This document shows positions 11,055 through 24,500 of a stretch of DNA of 64,000 nt, in pieces. The stretch comes from Cunninghamia lanceolata. Lineage: Eukaryota > Streptophyta > Pinopsida > Cupressales > Cupressaceae. The notes under the pieces were generated by a model. That model saw only the letters and a program-made list of their open reading frames with translations, did no database searches and was not told the DNA's origin. The position numbers and the translations under genes are program-made. Every line of letters starts with the position of its first letter. Position 1 is the first letter of the stretch. The stretch is from the NCBI GenBank assembly GCA_027924645.1, contig BSBN01000252.1:62001-126000 (forward strand), given 5' to 3'.

Positions 11055-12065
11055 TGATGAGGTGTCATTGAACTTCATACTTTATTAGATAATTACTTTG
11101 TCAATCTAAGGGGTGTCTAAAGGCTATCTACAAGAGGGTAGTTTGGAGTCTTTTCCTAGAAGTCTGTCTACTTTATTTTGAAAGGAAATGCACACATGCT
11201 ACCCTACTCAACTAAAATTTAAAGAGTTAACTATGAAATTAAAATGCTTGAACTAAATTAAAGAGTTTAACTACAGAATGAAAAATGCATATGCTTTTTA
11301 AAGTAAAGAATATTGAAAAGTAAATTCTTTAATAATCTAATTACTAAATAGCAATAAATTCACCACTAACTACGAATCTATTTTTGGCATTTTTCTACAA
11401 TACAAGTAACACATAAAAAAAAAAGAAATCTTCAACACTCTTTTCTATTTTTCTAGGGTTTCCTTCTAACAATCGAACATACAAGAATTTCATACATAAA
11501 AACAATGACAATGATAACATGCATAATAAACATGTAGGTTAAAAAAATATAATGACAACAAGATTTACTTCACGTATTTATGAAAACAAACATTAAATAC
11601 TAATTTACAAAAAAACAAGTCCATCTTTATGAGTGGCTAACTCTCCAAAGATTAGACTATTCTCAAACCACCATGCTTAAAAATCAAAGATAATAGAAAA
11701 ATACAACATTGCATTTACTCATAATAATTCTACTCAAATCTGCCAATTGTTTCCAACTACAATGATAGATTCAACATGTCTTTTGCTTGCAAAAATAAAG
11801 ATAATAACATCAACTAACTCTAATAAATTCTTAACTATCACTACTTAACTACAAATTTATGAAAGATTCCTAAGATATAGCTATGTTTTACACATGAACA
11901 CACTATCCAAGTCTCATAAGGAGTCTTTAAAAAATGAATAAACAAGTTTGTTAACAAATTAATGCAAAGTTTATTTTTAGCATAAATTAACGAAATGAGT
12001 CTACTATTTGTAAAGGCTTCATCCACACTTAAATGAACTAAAGTAAGTGCTTGGTTTCACTACTA
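11055..12065. other. AT-rich stretch, no gene
   Basis: About 1 kb of A/T-rich DNA with no credible coding frame on either strand. By position it may be the eroded 5' LTR of the minus-strand gypsy element, but no matching copy was found. It ends at the CATGT target-site duplication of the first copia element. Confidence 0.5.
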
Positions 12066-12070
12066 CATGT

Positions 12071-12990
12071 TGTTGGGATAAGGTTCCATTAACCTTGTAA
12101 ACCCCAATATTGTATTTATTCCATTTATTATATGTAATTTGTAATTATCCATGAGAAGATGTACTAGTTTCACTGGCAAGGCTAATTTTAGAGTAACCAG
12201 AGGTAATTAGAGAGTGACTTTTACTATTGGCAAATGTAAAAACTTGAAGTAAATGAGGGTAGGTGTTCTCCCTTGAGGAATATACTATTTTTGGCATGTA
12301 TGACAACTGTCATAATATTTGGTAAGTGAATCTATGACAGTTGCAAGTTGTCATAAGATTTTGAGATTCTATGACACATATGACGAATATGTTAGTTGTA
12401 TATTTGCTATATTTAGCCCAAGGTTCCTATCTTGGAAAGATACCCTTTTGTGGAATCTATGACGGTTATGATGCATCATAAGATGTTGTAAGAGGTTAGA
12501 TTTAGTCTTGGGCACCCAACCTTTGCATGGCTATTTTTGGACAAGTGTAAGATGCTTATAAGATGGTAATTAATGTTTACAGGTTGGAAAATCTTAGGAG
12601 AGAGAAGATGAATGCCTAGAATGGAGTAGTAAACATTTCTATAAGTATTTTCCATGTATTTGTTGCTGCAATACAGATTTTAGGTACTCAGGTGCTATCG
12701 GAATGCTATCAGATTGAAGACTTGTGGACAGAGTTGTGTAGTTGATGTATTGTACAATCTTGTTGAGATTAATACAAACTTGTGCCTCTTTCCTGGTGGA
12801 TTTTTTTACCCACAAGGGTTTTCTCCACGTAAACACTGTGTCATTGTGTTGAGTTCTTCATGTTTGACATCTTTTCTATAGTGGGTTTTATGTTTTGGTT
12901 ACAATATCCATTGTTAATGCACACTTAAGATTGCTGAAATTTATCTTGAATCAGATTTCCATTGAAGTAGTGTTGCTTTCATTTCTAAAA
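12071..12990 (+). repeat. 5' LTR of copia copy 1
   Basis: Begins TGTTGGGATAAGG and ends TTTCTAAAA, where the 3' LTR has TTTCTAACA. It matches 17130-18052 throughout with scattered substitutions. A TATA-like TATAAGTA at 12640-12647 lies about 350 bp before the LTR end and may mark the start of R. Confidence 0.95.
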
Positions 12991-12992
12991 TT

Positions 12993-13005
12993 TGGTATCA
13001 AAGCC
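12993..13005 (+). other. Primer-binding site, copia copy 1
   Basis: TGGTATCAAAGCC, two bases after the LTR, differs by one base from TGGTATCAGAGCC, which is complementary to the 3' end of initiator tRNA-Met, the usual copia primer. Confidence 0.9.
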
Positions 13006-13097
13006 TGGCCAACTTTGACTCTTGGGTGGTAGTGTGGAAGTTGTAGCTGCAGTGGGAGATTTGGTTGTGTTTGTTTTGCAGATCTTGTGTTGTTATT

Positions 13098-16000
13098 ATG
13101 GTTGGATCCACCATTGCATCAACCTCTCGATTGGACATTGAGAAGTTCAATGGAACAGGATATGAGTTATGGAAGCTAAAAAAGGAAGATTTGTTAGAAG
13201 AAAGAAACCAATGGTTGTCTATTCAAAAAGAGAAGAAACCTGACGATGTCTCTCAAGATGAGTGGGATAGACTGGATAAGAAGGCACAAGGAACCATTCG
13301 GTTGTGTCTTTCAGACTCTATCTTGTTGAATGCCGCAAAGGAGGAGACCGCACACAAGTTGTGGAATCAGTTGGGTGAGATCTATCAAGCTAAGAGTATG
13401 GTAAATAAACTTTATTTAAAAAGAAAATTGTTTTCCATGAAAATACGAGAAGGTGAATCAATTGCAGAGTATTTAAATTCTTTTAATTTGTTATTGAGTT
13501 AGCTTAATTTAGTAGATGTTGAGGTTACTGAGGAAGATAAATGTATCTTACTTCTTTGTTCTTTACCTGAGTCTTGGGAGAATGTTATCCTTGCTATAAC
13601 TACTAACCTTTTGCAAATCCAAAGTTGGATGCTCTTGTTTCAATGCTACTGTCACAGGAATTGAGGAAGAAGAGTTTGGATAGTTCAAGTGATGCCCTTA
13701 GTGTCAGGGGAAGGTCTAAGGAAAGGGGACCTAAAAGAGATCAGAAAGGGGCTAAGGACAAGTCCAAGGGCCAGTCTAAGACTCCTGGTAAAAAAAATAG
13801 AGTTAAGTGTTATAACTGTGGTAAGAGGGGACATGTGAAGAAGGAGTGCAGAAACCCCAAGAAACAGTGGGCTTGAATGCAGGTGAAGGAGTTTTACTTT
13901 CTGAATGTAATCTTGTTTCTAATGATCACTGGTTGGTTGACTTAGGATGCTCATTTCATATGGTCCCGCATAAGGAATGGTTCTCCATATATGAAGAATA
14001 TGATGGAGGTAATAGCTACCTTGGTGACAACTCTTCATATTTGATTGTCAGGACATGAAAGGTATTGTTGTGTTTCAGTGATGGGAGGATTAAAACCCTC
14101 CCTGGTGTTTTGCATGTTCCTGGATTAGCTAGAAATCTAATTTCAATTTCAAAGTTGAATGATTTGGGAATGCATGTGACATTTGACAAGCATGGCTGTA
14201 GATTGGTGAGAGGGAATTTGGTGGAAGCGAAAGGGAAGAGATTTGGGAACTTGTTTAAGCTTAAAGCCACTACAATTTGTAATGCCTCTTATGTTTCTAA
14301 GGCTTTTGAAAACACTTGTATGTTGTGGAACCATAGATTGGGCCACATGAGCAATAATGTATTGAAAACTATTAAGAATAAAGAATTGTTGGACGGTTTC
14401 TCTTATTCTGATGAGCATTTTGATTTATGTGAGCATTGTGTGTTTGGTAAACAAAATAGAAAATTATTTCCTTTAGGAAGCAATAGAGTAAAAGAGAAGT
14501 TATAAATTATTCATACGGATGTGTTTGGACCTATGGATAATGAATTTATTGGAAAGTCTCGTTATGTTGTCACCTTCATTGATGATGTATCCAGATTTAC
14601 ATGGATTTATTTTATGAAACATAAATATGAAGTTTTCACTAAGTTTAAGGAATTCAAAGTCTTAGTAGAGAACCGATCAGGTTTAAAGATAAAAATATTA
14701 AGATCTGACAATGGAGGGGAATATTGCTCTAAGGAATTTGATGAGTTTTGCAAACATGCAAGTATAATCAAACAAAAGACAACTCTTTATACACCACAAC
14801 AGAATGGTGTTGCAGAAAGGATGAACCAAACAATTATGGAAAGAGCTAGATGTATGCTTAGTGATGCACAGTTGGATAAATGCTTTTGGGCAGAGGCTGT
14901 GTGTACTGCTTGCTACTTGATAAATAGATCTCCTTGTAAGGCTCTTGATTTGACACCTTATGAAGTGTGGATAGGTAAGAAACCTTCTATTTCACATTTA
15001 AGGGTTTTTGGTTGTGAGGCTTTTGTTCATGTGCCTAAGGAAAAGTGATCTAAGTTCTATCCAAAGGGTGAGAAGTGTACATTAATTGGATATAGTGATA
15101 ATGTCAAAGGTTATAAGCTTTGGAATCCACTAACCCGCAAGATTATCTTTTCTAGAGATGTTATTTTAAGGGAACTTAGAGCTATTTCTAAACCTGAGTA
15201 GCCAAAAGAGAAAGAAGAAAAGGTAAAGAAGGTGCACTTTGATTTAGAGCAGCAAGATGCACCTCAGGAAGAACAAAATGAGGGATAGGGGGTGAAGAAG
15301 AAGAAGAAGATTTGATTAGTTTTGATGAAGATGAGTTTGTTGTTACAGAAGAAGTTGGTGTAGATGATCATGCAGAAGAATGAGTAGAGTCTCTTACTCC
15401 ATCCTTGAGGAGATCCACAAGACAATGGAATCCAGTCGATAGGTATAGCCCACCAGATTTCCCTTGTGTATATGCTTTATTGAGTACTAACGATGAACCT
15501 AGATCCTACAGGGAAGCTATTTTTGTAGATGATAGTGAATCTTGGCAATTAGCCATGCATGAGGAGATGATGGCCTTAGACTCTTGTAACACCCAGGATC
15601 TTGTTCATTTTCCCAAAGGAAGAAAGGCCATAGGTTGTAAGTGGGTCTTCAAGAAGAAGTTTAGAGCAGATGGGTCATTGGAGAAGTACAACGCTAGACT
15701 AGTAACCAAGGGCTACTCCTAGAGAGAGGGAGTTGATTTTGGTGAGATATTCTCTCCTGTTGCTAAATTGACTTCTATTAGATTTCTCTTATCCATTGCT
15801 GTAGCTTATGATTGGAAGATTGAGCAAATGGATGTTAAGACTATGTTCTTACATGGAGATCTTGAAGAAGAAATTTATATGCAATAGCCTATAGGTTTTG
15901 AGGTAAAAGGAAAAGAACATTGGGTTTGCAAGTTAAAGAGGTCTCTCTGTGGTTTAAAATAGTCCCCCAGAATGTGGTATCAAAAGTTTGACTCATTTGT

Positions 16001-17069
16001 TTTGAAATTGGGTTTTGTTAGAAGCGAGGAGGATCACTGTGTTTACATTCACTGTGTTGATGATTCTATACTGGTTATTGCTTTGTATGTCGATGATATG
16101 TTATTTTTCAGCAATACTAAGGGTATGATCAGTGAGCTTAAAGCCCAACTTTCAGGTACAATTGAGATGAAGGATCTTGGTGCTACAAGGTAGGTTTTGG
16201 GAATGGAGATCAGGAGGGATAGAGTTAACATAAAGCTTTGGTTGTCACAAAGTAAGTATGTGAATACTATTTTGTAGAGGTTTAGTTTGCAGGACTGTAA
16301 CCCAGTTAGAGTTCCTTTACCCATTGGTACTAAGATTTCATTAGATACGTGTCCAAAGACTGAGGATGATCTTGAGGATATGTCTAATGTGCCATATGCT
16401 ACTATTGTAGGGAGTTTGATGTATGCAATGGTTTGTACTAGACCAGATATTGCCCAAGCAGTGGGAGTTTTGAGTAGATTTATGTCTAACCTTGGTAGAC
16501 GGCATTGGAACTATGCAAAGAAGGTGTTTAAATATCTTGCAGGTACTCCTGATCATTGTTTGGTTTATTCTGGTACTGATAGTGCTGATAAATCTTTGGA
16601 CATACAGGGTCTTATTGATGCAGATTGGGCAGGTGACTTGGATAGTCGAAGGTCCACTAGTGGCTATGTGTTTACTCTATTTGGAGGTGCAGTGAGTTGG
16701 ATGAGTAAGAGGCAGCCCACAGTTTCTTTGTCCACCATAGAAGAAGAGTATATGGTTGTTACTCATGTCTCTAAGGAGGTAGTTTGGTTGAGGAGACTGT
16801 GTACAGGTATTGGTTTTGATTGCAGGATCATTCAGATTGGTTGTGATAGCCAAAGTACTATTTGTTTGGCCAAGAATCCCATGTATCATGCTCAGACTAA
16901 GCATGTTGATGTTTAGTATCACTTTGTTCAAGAGTTGGTTGCAAATGGAGAGATTGATCTGAAGAAGTTAGAAACTCAGGATAATGTTGTAGATTCATTG
17001 ACCAAGCCTGTGAGCACAAAGAAGTTCGTATGGTGCAGAGAGGCCATGGGCCTTGTTTCTAGTGCCTGA
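13098..17069 (+). pseudogene. Copia gag-pol pseudogene, copy 1
   Basis: Starts at ATG 13098; the same ATG is kept in the inverted copy. Gag core: LDIEKFNGTGYELWK, then RLCLSDSILLNAAKEETAHKLW. Zinc knuckle CYNCGKRGHVKKEC (CX2CX4HX4C) at about 13809-13850. The protease is damaged: its site reads VDLGCSFHM for DSGCSxHM. Integrase keeps HTDVFG, RSDNGGEY and NGVAERMNQT (D, D, E). RT keeps LYVDDM. RNase H reads DADWAGDLDSRRSTSGY. It ends REAMGLVSSA and TGA at 17069. About a dozen stops, many TAG at Gln positions, and a roughly 20-bp deletion near 13870 break it. It resembles the TNT1-type copia lineage; that assignment is from memory. Confidence 0.9.
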
Positions 17070-17118
17070 TTATTTTTCATTTGATTTCCTATGGGTTGAT
17101 TTACAATGTATAATGTCA

Positions 17119-17129
17119 AGTGGGAGAAT
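17119..17129 (+). other. Polypurine tract, copia copy 1
   Basis: AAGTGGGAGAA lies directly before the 3' LTR start (TGTTGGG at 17130), where plus-strand DNA synthesis would be primed. The inverted copy has the same sequence next to its 3' LTR. Confidence 0.85.
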
Positions 17130-18052
17130 GTTGGGATAAGGTGCCATTAACCTTGTAAATCCCAATATTGTACTTATTCCATTTATTATATATAATTTAT
17201 AATTATCGATGAGGAGATGTACTAGTTTCACTCGCAGGGGTAATTTTGGAGTAACCGGAGGTAATTATGGAGTGACTTAAATTACTATTGGCAAATGTAA
17301 AAAATTAAATTAAATGAGGGTAGGAATGCTCCCTTGAGGAATATACTATTTTTGGCATGTATGACAACTGTCATAATGTTTGGTAAGTGAATCTCTAACA
17401 GCTGCAAGTTGTCATAAGATTATGAGATTCTATGATGCATATGACGGATATGTTAGTTGTATATTTTCTATATTTAGCCCAAGGTTCCTATCTTGGAAAG
17501 ATACTCTTTTGTGGAATCTATGATGGTCATGATGTGTCATAAGATGTTGTAAGAGGCCAGATTTAGTCTTGGGCACCCAACCTTTGCATGGCTATTTTTG
17601 GATAAGTGTAAGTTGCTTGTAAGATGGTAATTAATGTTTACAGGTTGGAGAATCTTAGGAGAGAGAAGATGAACGCCTAGAATGGAGTGGTAAACATTTC
17701 TATAAGTATTTTCCATGCATTTGTTTCTGCAATATAGATTTTAGGTACTCAGGTGCTGTTGGAATGCTGTCAGATTGAAGACTTGTGGAGAGAGTTGTGT
17801 AATTGATGTATTGTACAATCTTGTTGAGATTAATACAAACTTGTACCTCTTTCCTGGTGGAGTTTTTTTACCCATAATGGTTTTCTCCACGTAAACACTG
17901 TCTCATTGTGTTGAGTTCTTCATGTTTGACATCTTTTCTGTAGTGGGTTTTATGTTTTGGTTACAATATCCATTGTTAATGCATGCTTAAGATTGCTGAA
18001 ATTTATCTTGAATCAGATTTCCATTGAAGTAGTGTTGCTTTCATTTCTAACA
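17130..18052 (+). repeat. 3' LTR of copia copy 1
   Basis: 923 bp, TGTTGGG to CTAACA, followed by the duplication CATGT. It aligns with 12071-12990 over its full length. The first 200 bases show about 20 differences by eye, more than in the young copia at 27342-34454. Confidence 0.95.
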
Positions 18053-18057
18053 CATGT

Positions 18058-18559
18058 GAGGAATTTTTGGCACAAACAAAATGGGGATTTATGGTTGAAT
18101 ATATATCATTTTGAGGTCCATGGATTTGTTTTGTCACTGCCTTATTCATAGTCTACTCTGGCCTATTTTATCCAAAATCCTCCACTATGCATGAATCTAC
18201 CTCCACCTTCTCTAGAGCTTGATGTCTTTGAAGTTGGTGATGATGTCTCTAGAGTCCATAGTGTCACTTGAGCATTTCTAGAGTTTAAGCATGCTTCTCC
18301 CAGAAGTGACCAAGCTACCTTGAACAAAAATACATATTTTGCATAGGATTTTGTTAGTATTTTACCTTGATTAATCAACAATAAATAAACCATAAATATG
18401 CAATTTATTCTACCCATAGAAATTAATAATTTCTCAAATATAATTAGCATGAATAAATAGGTGGACAAAGAGGGAAAAGGGTACATTGTCTATGAATCAT
18501 AGATAACGCTAGATTTAGCCTCATCATCCTTCATCAAGGTGATTCTCTATCCCTTTATT
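18058..18559. other. Spacer between copia copy 1 and the LINE remnant, no gene
   Basis: About 500 bp with no recognisable coding or repeat signature. A minus-strand open stretch (18163-18486) has no family resemblance and is not called. Confidence 0.5.
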
Positions 18560-20618
18560 AATTTATTTTGATGGATGAAGTTTTGGGTAGAAATTTTAGT
18601 AGGTCCATCCATGAAGGCTCACTCAAAGGTTTTTTTTCCTCTTCTTCTATTGGGCCTTCTTCCCATCACCAAATTCTTAATGATGTCATCCTTTTAGGAC
18701 TACCTTTGTGTAAGAGACCATGGAATGGAAATGTATCCTTAACAAGTATGCTACTGCCTTTGGCCAAAAACTAATTTTGAAAAAAGAGTCTTATTTTTCT
18801 TCAATAGAACAATTGAAAGATAGAATATGATTGCCCATATTTTAGAATTCTCTATAAAACAACTCCAATTGATGTATCTATAAATTCCCATATTTTTGGG
18901 GAGAATTATCAATGAAATGTGGAATCCCCTTCTTGAGAGGATACAAAAGAAGTTTGTAGGTTGGAAAGGGAATATACTAAGCAAAGTGGGTAAACTTCAA
19001 ATTCTCATTAGATACCTTCAAAGTATCCCTATCTACCTTCTTTCTCTTGTTAAAGTTCCTAGGCTTGTGGCAGACAAAATAGACAAAATTTAGAGAAGAT
19101 TTCTATGGTCATGTATGGAAGACAAGCTAAGAATTTCTCTTGTCTAATGGGAAAAGGTCTACCTCCCCAAAGCCTATGGTGGAAGAGGTTTAAGCAGAAT
19201 CAAACATACAAATAAAGATTTATTAGATAAAATAGGTCGGAGTCTATTGAAAGAGAATAATGATTAGTTAAAATTATTATGAAGGCTAAATATTTTAATG
19301 GTCAGCATCCTCCAAGTCCCTAAATATGGACTGTATACCACATAGGTCTTCTATGTGGAACAATGTCAACAAATGTAGGCAACTTCTAAGAAAAGGTTCA
19401 TTATGGAGAGTTGGAAATGGCATAAAAGTTAGCTTTCGGGATGATTCTTGTTTTGGTAAGTCCCCTCTAAATTCTTATCTCCTTGCTCTTTTATCAAAGT
19501 TGATCTTGTATCCTCTTTTGGTTCTCAAGTGGTTGACTATTGGGAGACTAGAGCTCATGGTAGGAATTGGAATTTTTTCTATCCCCTCCCATCAATTATT
19601 TGATTTAGGATTCGTATTCTGACCTTATGGAATGCCTAAAGGGTTACCACATAAGTCAATTTGATTGTGAGGATGAAATCATTTAGGCAAGGTCTACATT
19701 AGGATCCTATAATGATGATTCAAGATATCTATCATTGTTGAACATCCCTTTCAATGGATTTAAGTGGCAAAAGATTTGGAACAATTCCATGTTACCAAAA
19801 GTGAACTTCTTTTGGTGGGTAGCCTATTAAAATAAAATTCTTATAGTAGATAATTTGATCAAGAGAGGGTTCATAATCCTCAATAGGTGTGTGCTTTGTG
19901 AGAATGATGTTGAATTTGTCAATCACCTAAATTCCTTGAATGCCCTTTTTCTTGGAGTATCTTCAATCTATTGCTTGGGAAGTTTGAATTGAAATGGATC
20001 TCCCTAGATCTATGCTAGATCTTGCATTATGACAGCATTCCCCTTTTTTCCACCCATTGATCAATGAATTTCGGTACTTAACCATCCTGCATTTCTATTG
20101 GGACTTGTGGCTAGAAAGAAATGCTAGAATCTTCAAAGAAAGGAAGATAAGTTGGGAGGAAGTGGGTTGGAGAATTTCAAATTCTATTATGGAAAATTTT
20201 TCCACAATCAAAATCAAAGAGCTATCTTTCCCTCCTTTGGATGTGTAAATAAGAATAGTGGCTAATGGGGGGCCCACATATTAGTCATTCAATCCATAGA
20301 AACACTAAGTTGTCAAGGAGAAAAAGGTACCAAGTGGACTTCCCTTAAACCTTATTAGGTAAATATACATTATGATGGTGTAGAAAAGGGTAATCCAATC
20401 CTTGTATGTGATGGATGGATCATTATAAATAGTAAAGGGTGTTTTGTGACAACTTTTACTAGATATTTAGGATCCCAATTAAATCATGTTGTTGAAGCCT
20501 CAATGGTGTTTCGAGGCATTCAAATAGCTAGAGAACTTAAGGTTTCCCATATTATTCTTGAGGGTGACTCTATACTTTACAAATTTCCTTAGGGTCTTTC
20601 ATCACCTTCATGGAACAT
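18560..20618 (+). pseudogene. 5'-truncated L1-type LINE remnant: RT thumb, zf-RVT, RNase H (part 1)
   Basis: Plus-strand readable pieces, in order, are: a region around 18570-18770 (MDEVLGRNFSRSIHEG, LGLPLCKRPWNGN); the post-RT region at about 18900-19250 (MWNPLLERIQKKFVGWKGN, LSKVGKLQILIR, SIPIYLLSLVKVP, LPKAYGGRGLSRIK); a zf-RVT-like segment near 19760-19930 (LPKVNFFWWVAY, then RCVLCENDVEFVNHL); and an RNase H start at about 20360-20610 (VNIHYDGVEKGNP, VVEASMVFRGIQIARE, IILEGDSILYKF). This is the 3' half of a plant non-LTR element that carries its own RNase H. Stops and frameshifts are frequent. At 20618 it is cut by copia copy 2 and resumes at 26601. Confidence 0.85.
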
Positions 20619-21538
20619 TGTTAGAAATGAAAGCAACACTACTTTAATGGAAATTTGATTCGAATAAATTTCAGCAATCTTTAAGTGTGCTTTAACAATG
20701 GAGATTGTAACAAAACATAAAACCCACTACAGAAAACATGTCAAACATGAAGAACTCAACCCAATGACATAGTGTTTATGTGGAGAAAACCCTTGTGGGT
20801 AAAAAACTCCACCAGGAAAGAGGCACAAGTTTGTATTAATCTCAATAAGATTGCACAATACATCAACTACACAACTCTCTCCACAAGTCTTCAATCCGAC
20901 AGCATTCAGACAGCACCTGAGTACTTCAAATCTATATTGCAGCAATAAATACATGGAACATACTTATAGAAATGTTTTCCAACTCATCCTAGGCGTTCAC
21001 CTTCTCTCTCCTAAGATTCTCTAACCTGTAAACATTAATTACCATCTTACAAGCATCTTACACTTGTCCAAAAACAACCATGCAAAGGTTGGGGGCCCAA
21101 GACTAAATCTATCCTCTTACAACATCTTATGATGTGTCATAACCATCATAGATTCCACAAAAGAGTATCTTTCCAAGATAGGAACCTTGGGCTAAATATA
21201 GCAAATATACAACTAACATATCTGTCATATGCGTCATAGAATCTCATAATCTTATGACAACTTGCAACTGTCATATATTCACTTACCAAACATTATGATA
21301 GTTGTCATACATGCCAAAAATAATATATTCTCCAAGGGAGAATGCCTACCCTCATTTACTTTGAGTGTTTACATTTGCCAACAGTAAAAGTCACTCCGTA
21401 ATTACCTCTGGTTACTCCGAAATTACTCCTGCTAGTGAAACTAGTACATCTCCTTATGGATAATTACAATTTACATATAATAAATGGAAATAAATACAAT
21501 ATTGGGATTTACAAGGTTAATGGCAGCTTATCCCAACA
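20619..21538 (-). repeat. 3' LTR of copia copy 2
   Basis: 920 bp, the reverse complement of the copy 1 LTR. On the plus strand it runs from TGTTAGAAATG to TCCCAACA. Next to it at 21539-21549 is TTCTCCCACTT, the polypurine tract AAGTGGGAGAA read on the minus strand. Confidence 0.95.
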
Positions 21539-21597
21539 TTCTCCCACTTGACATTATACATTGTAAATCAAACCATAGGAAATCAAATGAAAAATAA

Positions 21598-24500
21598 TCA
21601 GGCACTAGAAACAAGGACCATGGCCTCTCTGCACCATACAAACTTCTCTGTGCTCACAGGCTTGGTCAATGAATCTACAACATTCTCATGAGTGTCTATC
21701 TTCTTTAGCTCAATCTCTCCATTTGCAACCAACTCTAGAACAAAGTGATATTAAACATCAACATGCTTAGTCCGAGCATGATACATGGGATTCTTAGCCA
21801 AACAAATAACACTCTGGCTATCACAACCAATCTGAATGATCCTACAATCAAATCCAATACCTGTACACAATCTCCTCAACCAAACTACCTCCTTATAGAC
21901 ATGAGTAGCAGCCATATACTCTTCTTCTATGGTGGACAAAGCAACCGTGGGCTGCCTCTTACTCATCCAACTCATTGCACCTCCAAATAGAGTAAACACA
22001 TAGCCACTAGTGGACCTTCGACTATCCAAGTCACCTGCCCAATCTGCATCAACAAAACCCTGTATGTCTAAATATTTATTAGCACTATCAGTACCAAAAT
22101 AAACCAAACAATGATTAGGAGTACCTACAAGATATTTAAACACCCTCTTTGCATAATTCCAATGCTATCTACCAGGGTTATACATAAATCTGCTCAAAAC
22201 TCCCACTGCTTGGGCAATATCTGGTCTAGTACAAACCATTGCATACATCAAACTCCCTACAACACTAGCATATGGCACATTAGACATATCCTCAAGATCA
22301 TCTCCAGTCTTTGGATACATATCTAATGAAAGCTTAGTACCAATGGGTAAAGGAACTCTAACTAGGTTACAGTCCTGCAAACTAAACCTCTACAAAATAG
22401 TATTCACATACTTATTTTGTGACAACTAAAGATTTCTGCTAACTCTGTCCCTCCTAATCCCCATTCCCAAAATATACCTTGCAGCACCAAGATCCTTCAT
22501 CTCAAATGCACCTGAAAGTTGGGCTTTAAGCTCGCTGATCATACCCTTAGTATTGCTGAAAAACATGTCATCAACATACAAAGCAATAACCAATATAGAA
22601 TCATCAACACAATAAATGTAAACACAGTGATCCTCCTCACTTCTAACAAAACCCAATTTCAAAACAAATGAGTCAAACTTTTGATACCACATTCTGAGGG
22701 ATTGTTTTAGAGGCCTCTTTAACCTACAAACCCAATGTTCTTTTCCTTTTACCTCAAAACTTGTAGATTGTTGCATATAAATTTATTCTTTAAAATCTCC
22801 ATGTAAGAACACAGTCTTAACATCCATTTGCTTGATCTCCCAATCATAAGCTGCAGCAATGGATAAGAGAAATCTAATAGAATTCAATTTAGTAATAGGA
22901 GAGAATATCTCACCAAAATCAACTCCCTCTCTCTAGGAGTAGCGCTTGGCTACTAGTCTAGCCTTGTACTTTTCTAATGACCCATCTACTCCAAACTTCT
23001 TCTTGAAGACCCACTTACAACCTATGTCCTTTCTTCCTTTGGGCAAATGAACAAGATCCCAGGTGTTACAAGAGTCTAAAGCCATCATCTCCTCATGCAT
23101 GGCTAATTGCCAAGACTCGCTATCATCTACAGAAATAGCTTCCCTGTAGGATCTAGGTTCATTGTTAGTACTCAATAAAGCATATACAAAATGTAAATCT
23201 AGTGGGCTATACCTGTCAACTAGATTTCATTGTCTTGTGGATCTCCTCAAGGCTGGAGTAAGAGACTCTACTCGTTCTTCTGCATGATCATCTGCAACAA
23301 CTTCTTCTATAACAACAGACTCATCTTCATCGGAATTACTTAATTCTTCTTCTTCTTCTTCACCCCCCAATCCATCATTTTGTTCTTCCAGAGGTGCATC
23401 TTGCTGCTCTAAATCAAAGTGCACCTTCTTTACGTTTTCTTCTTTTTCTTTTGGCTACTCAAGTTTAGAAATAGCTCTAAGTTCCCTGAAAATAACATCT
23501 CTAGAAAATATAATATTGTGGGTTAGTGGATTCCAAAGCTTATAACCTTTCACATTATCACCATATCCAATGAATGTACACTTTTCAACTTTTGGATTCA
23601 ACTTAGATCATTTTTCCTTAGGCACATGAACAAAAGCCTCACATCCAAAAACCCTTAAATGTGAAACAAAAGGTTTCTTACTTGTCTACACTTCATAAGG
23701 TGTCGAATCAAGAGCCTTAAAAGGAGATCTATTTATCAAGTAGCAAGCAGTACACATAGCCTCTGCCTAAAAGTATTTAGCCAACTGTGCATCACTAAGC
23801 ATACTTTTGGCCCATCCCATAATTGTTTGGTTCATCCTTTCTACAACACCATTCTGTTGTGGTGTCTATAGAGTTATCTTTTGTCTGATTATAACTGCAT
23901 GCTTGCAAAACTCATCAAATTCCTTAGAGAAATATTCCCCTCCATTGTCAAATCTTAATAACTTTATCTTTAAACCTGATTGGTTCTCTACTAAGACTTT
24001 GAATTCCTCAAACTTAGTGAAAACTTTAGATTTATGCTTCATAAAATAAATCCATTTAAATTTAGATACATCATTAATGAAGGTTACAAAATAACAAGAT
24101 TTTCCAATAGATTCATTATCCACAGGTCTAAACACATCCATATGAATAATCTCTAATTGCTCTTTTGCTCTATTGCTTCCTAAAGGAAATGATTTTCTAT
24201 TTTGTTTACCAAACACACAATGCTCACAGAAATCAAAGTGTTCATCAGAATAAGAGAAATCATCCAACAATTCTTTATTCTTAATATTTTTTAATACATT
24301 ATTGCTTGTGTGGCCCAATCTGCGGTGCCACAACATACATGTGTTTTCAGAAGCCTCAAAAACATAAGAGGCATTACAAACTGTAGTGGCTTCAAGATTA
24401 AACAAGTTCCCAAATCTCTTTCCTTTCACTACCACCAAGTTCCCTCTCACTAATCTACAACCATGCTTTTCAAATATCACATGCATTCCTAAATCATTCA

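Larger units (their letters stand above)
12066..18057 (+). mobile_element. Ty1/copia element, copy 1 (plus strand), with TSDs
   Basis: A complete but dead element of 5,982 bp (12071-18052) with LTRs at 12071-12990 and 17130-18052 (TGTTG...TAACA), flanked by the perfect duplication CATGT (12066-12070 and 18053-18057). The internal part has a primer-binding site, a broken gag-pol in copia order (gag, protease, integrase, RT, RNase H) and the polypurine tract AAGTGGGAGAA before the 3' LTR. LTRs differ by several percent, so the insertion is fairly old. It is the same family and the same length as the inverted copy at 20619-26600. Confidence 0.95.

Noticed and set aside
18163..18486. 107-residue minus-strand open stretch in the spacer before the LINE
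   Set aside because: No recognisable domain or homologous copy in the window; could be chance.
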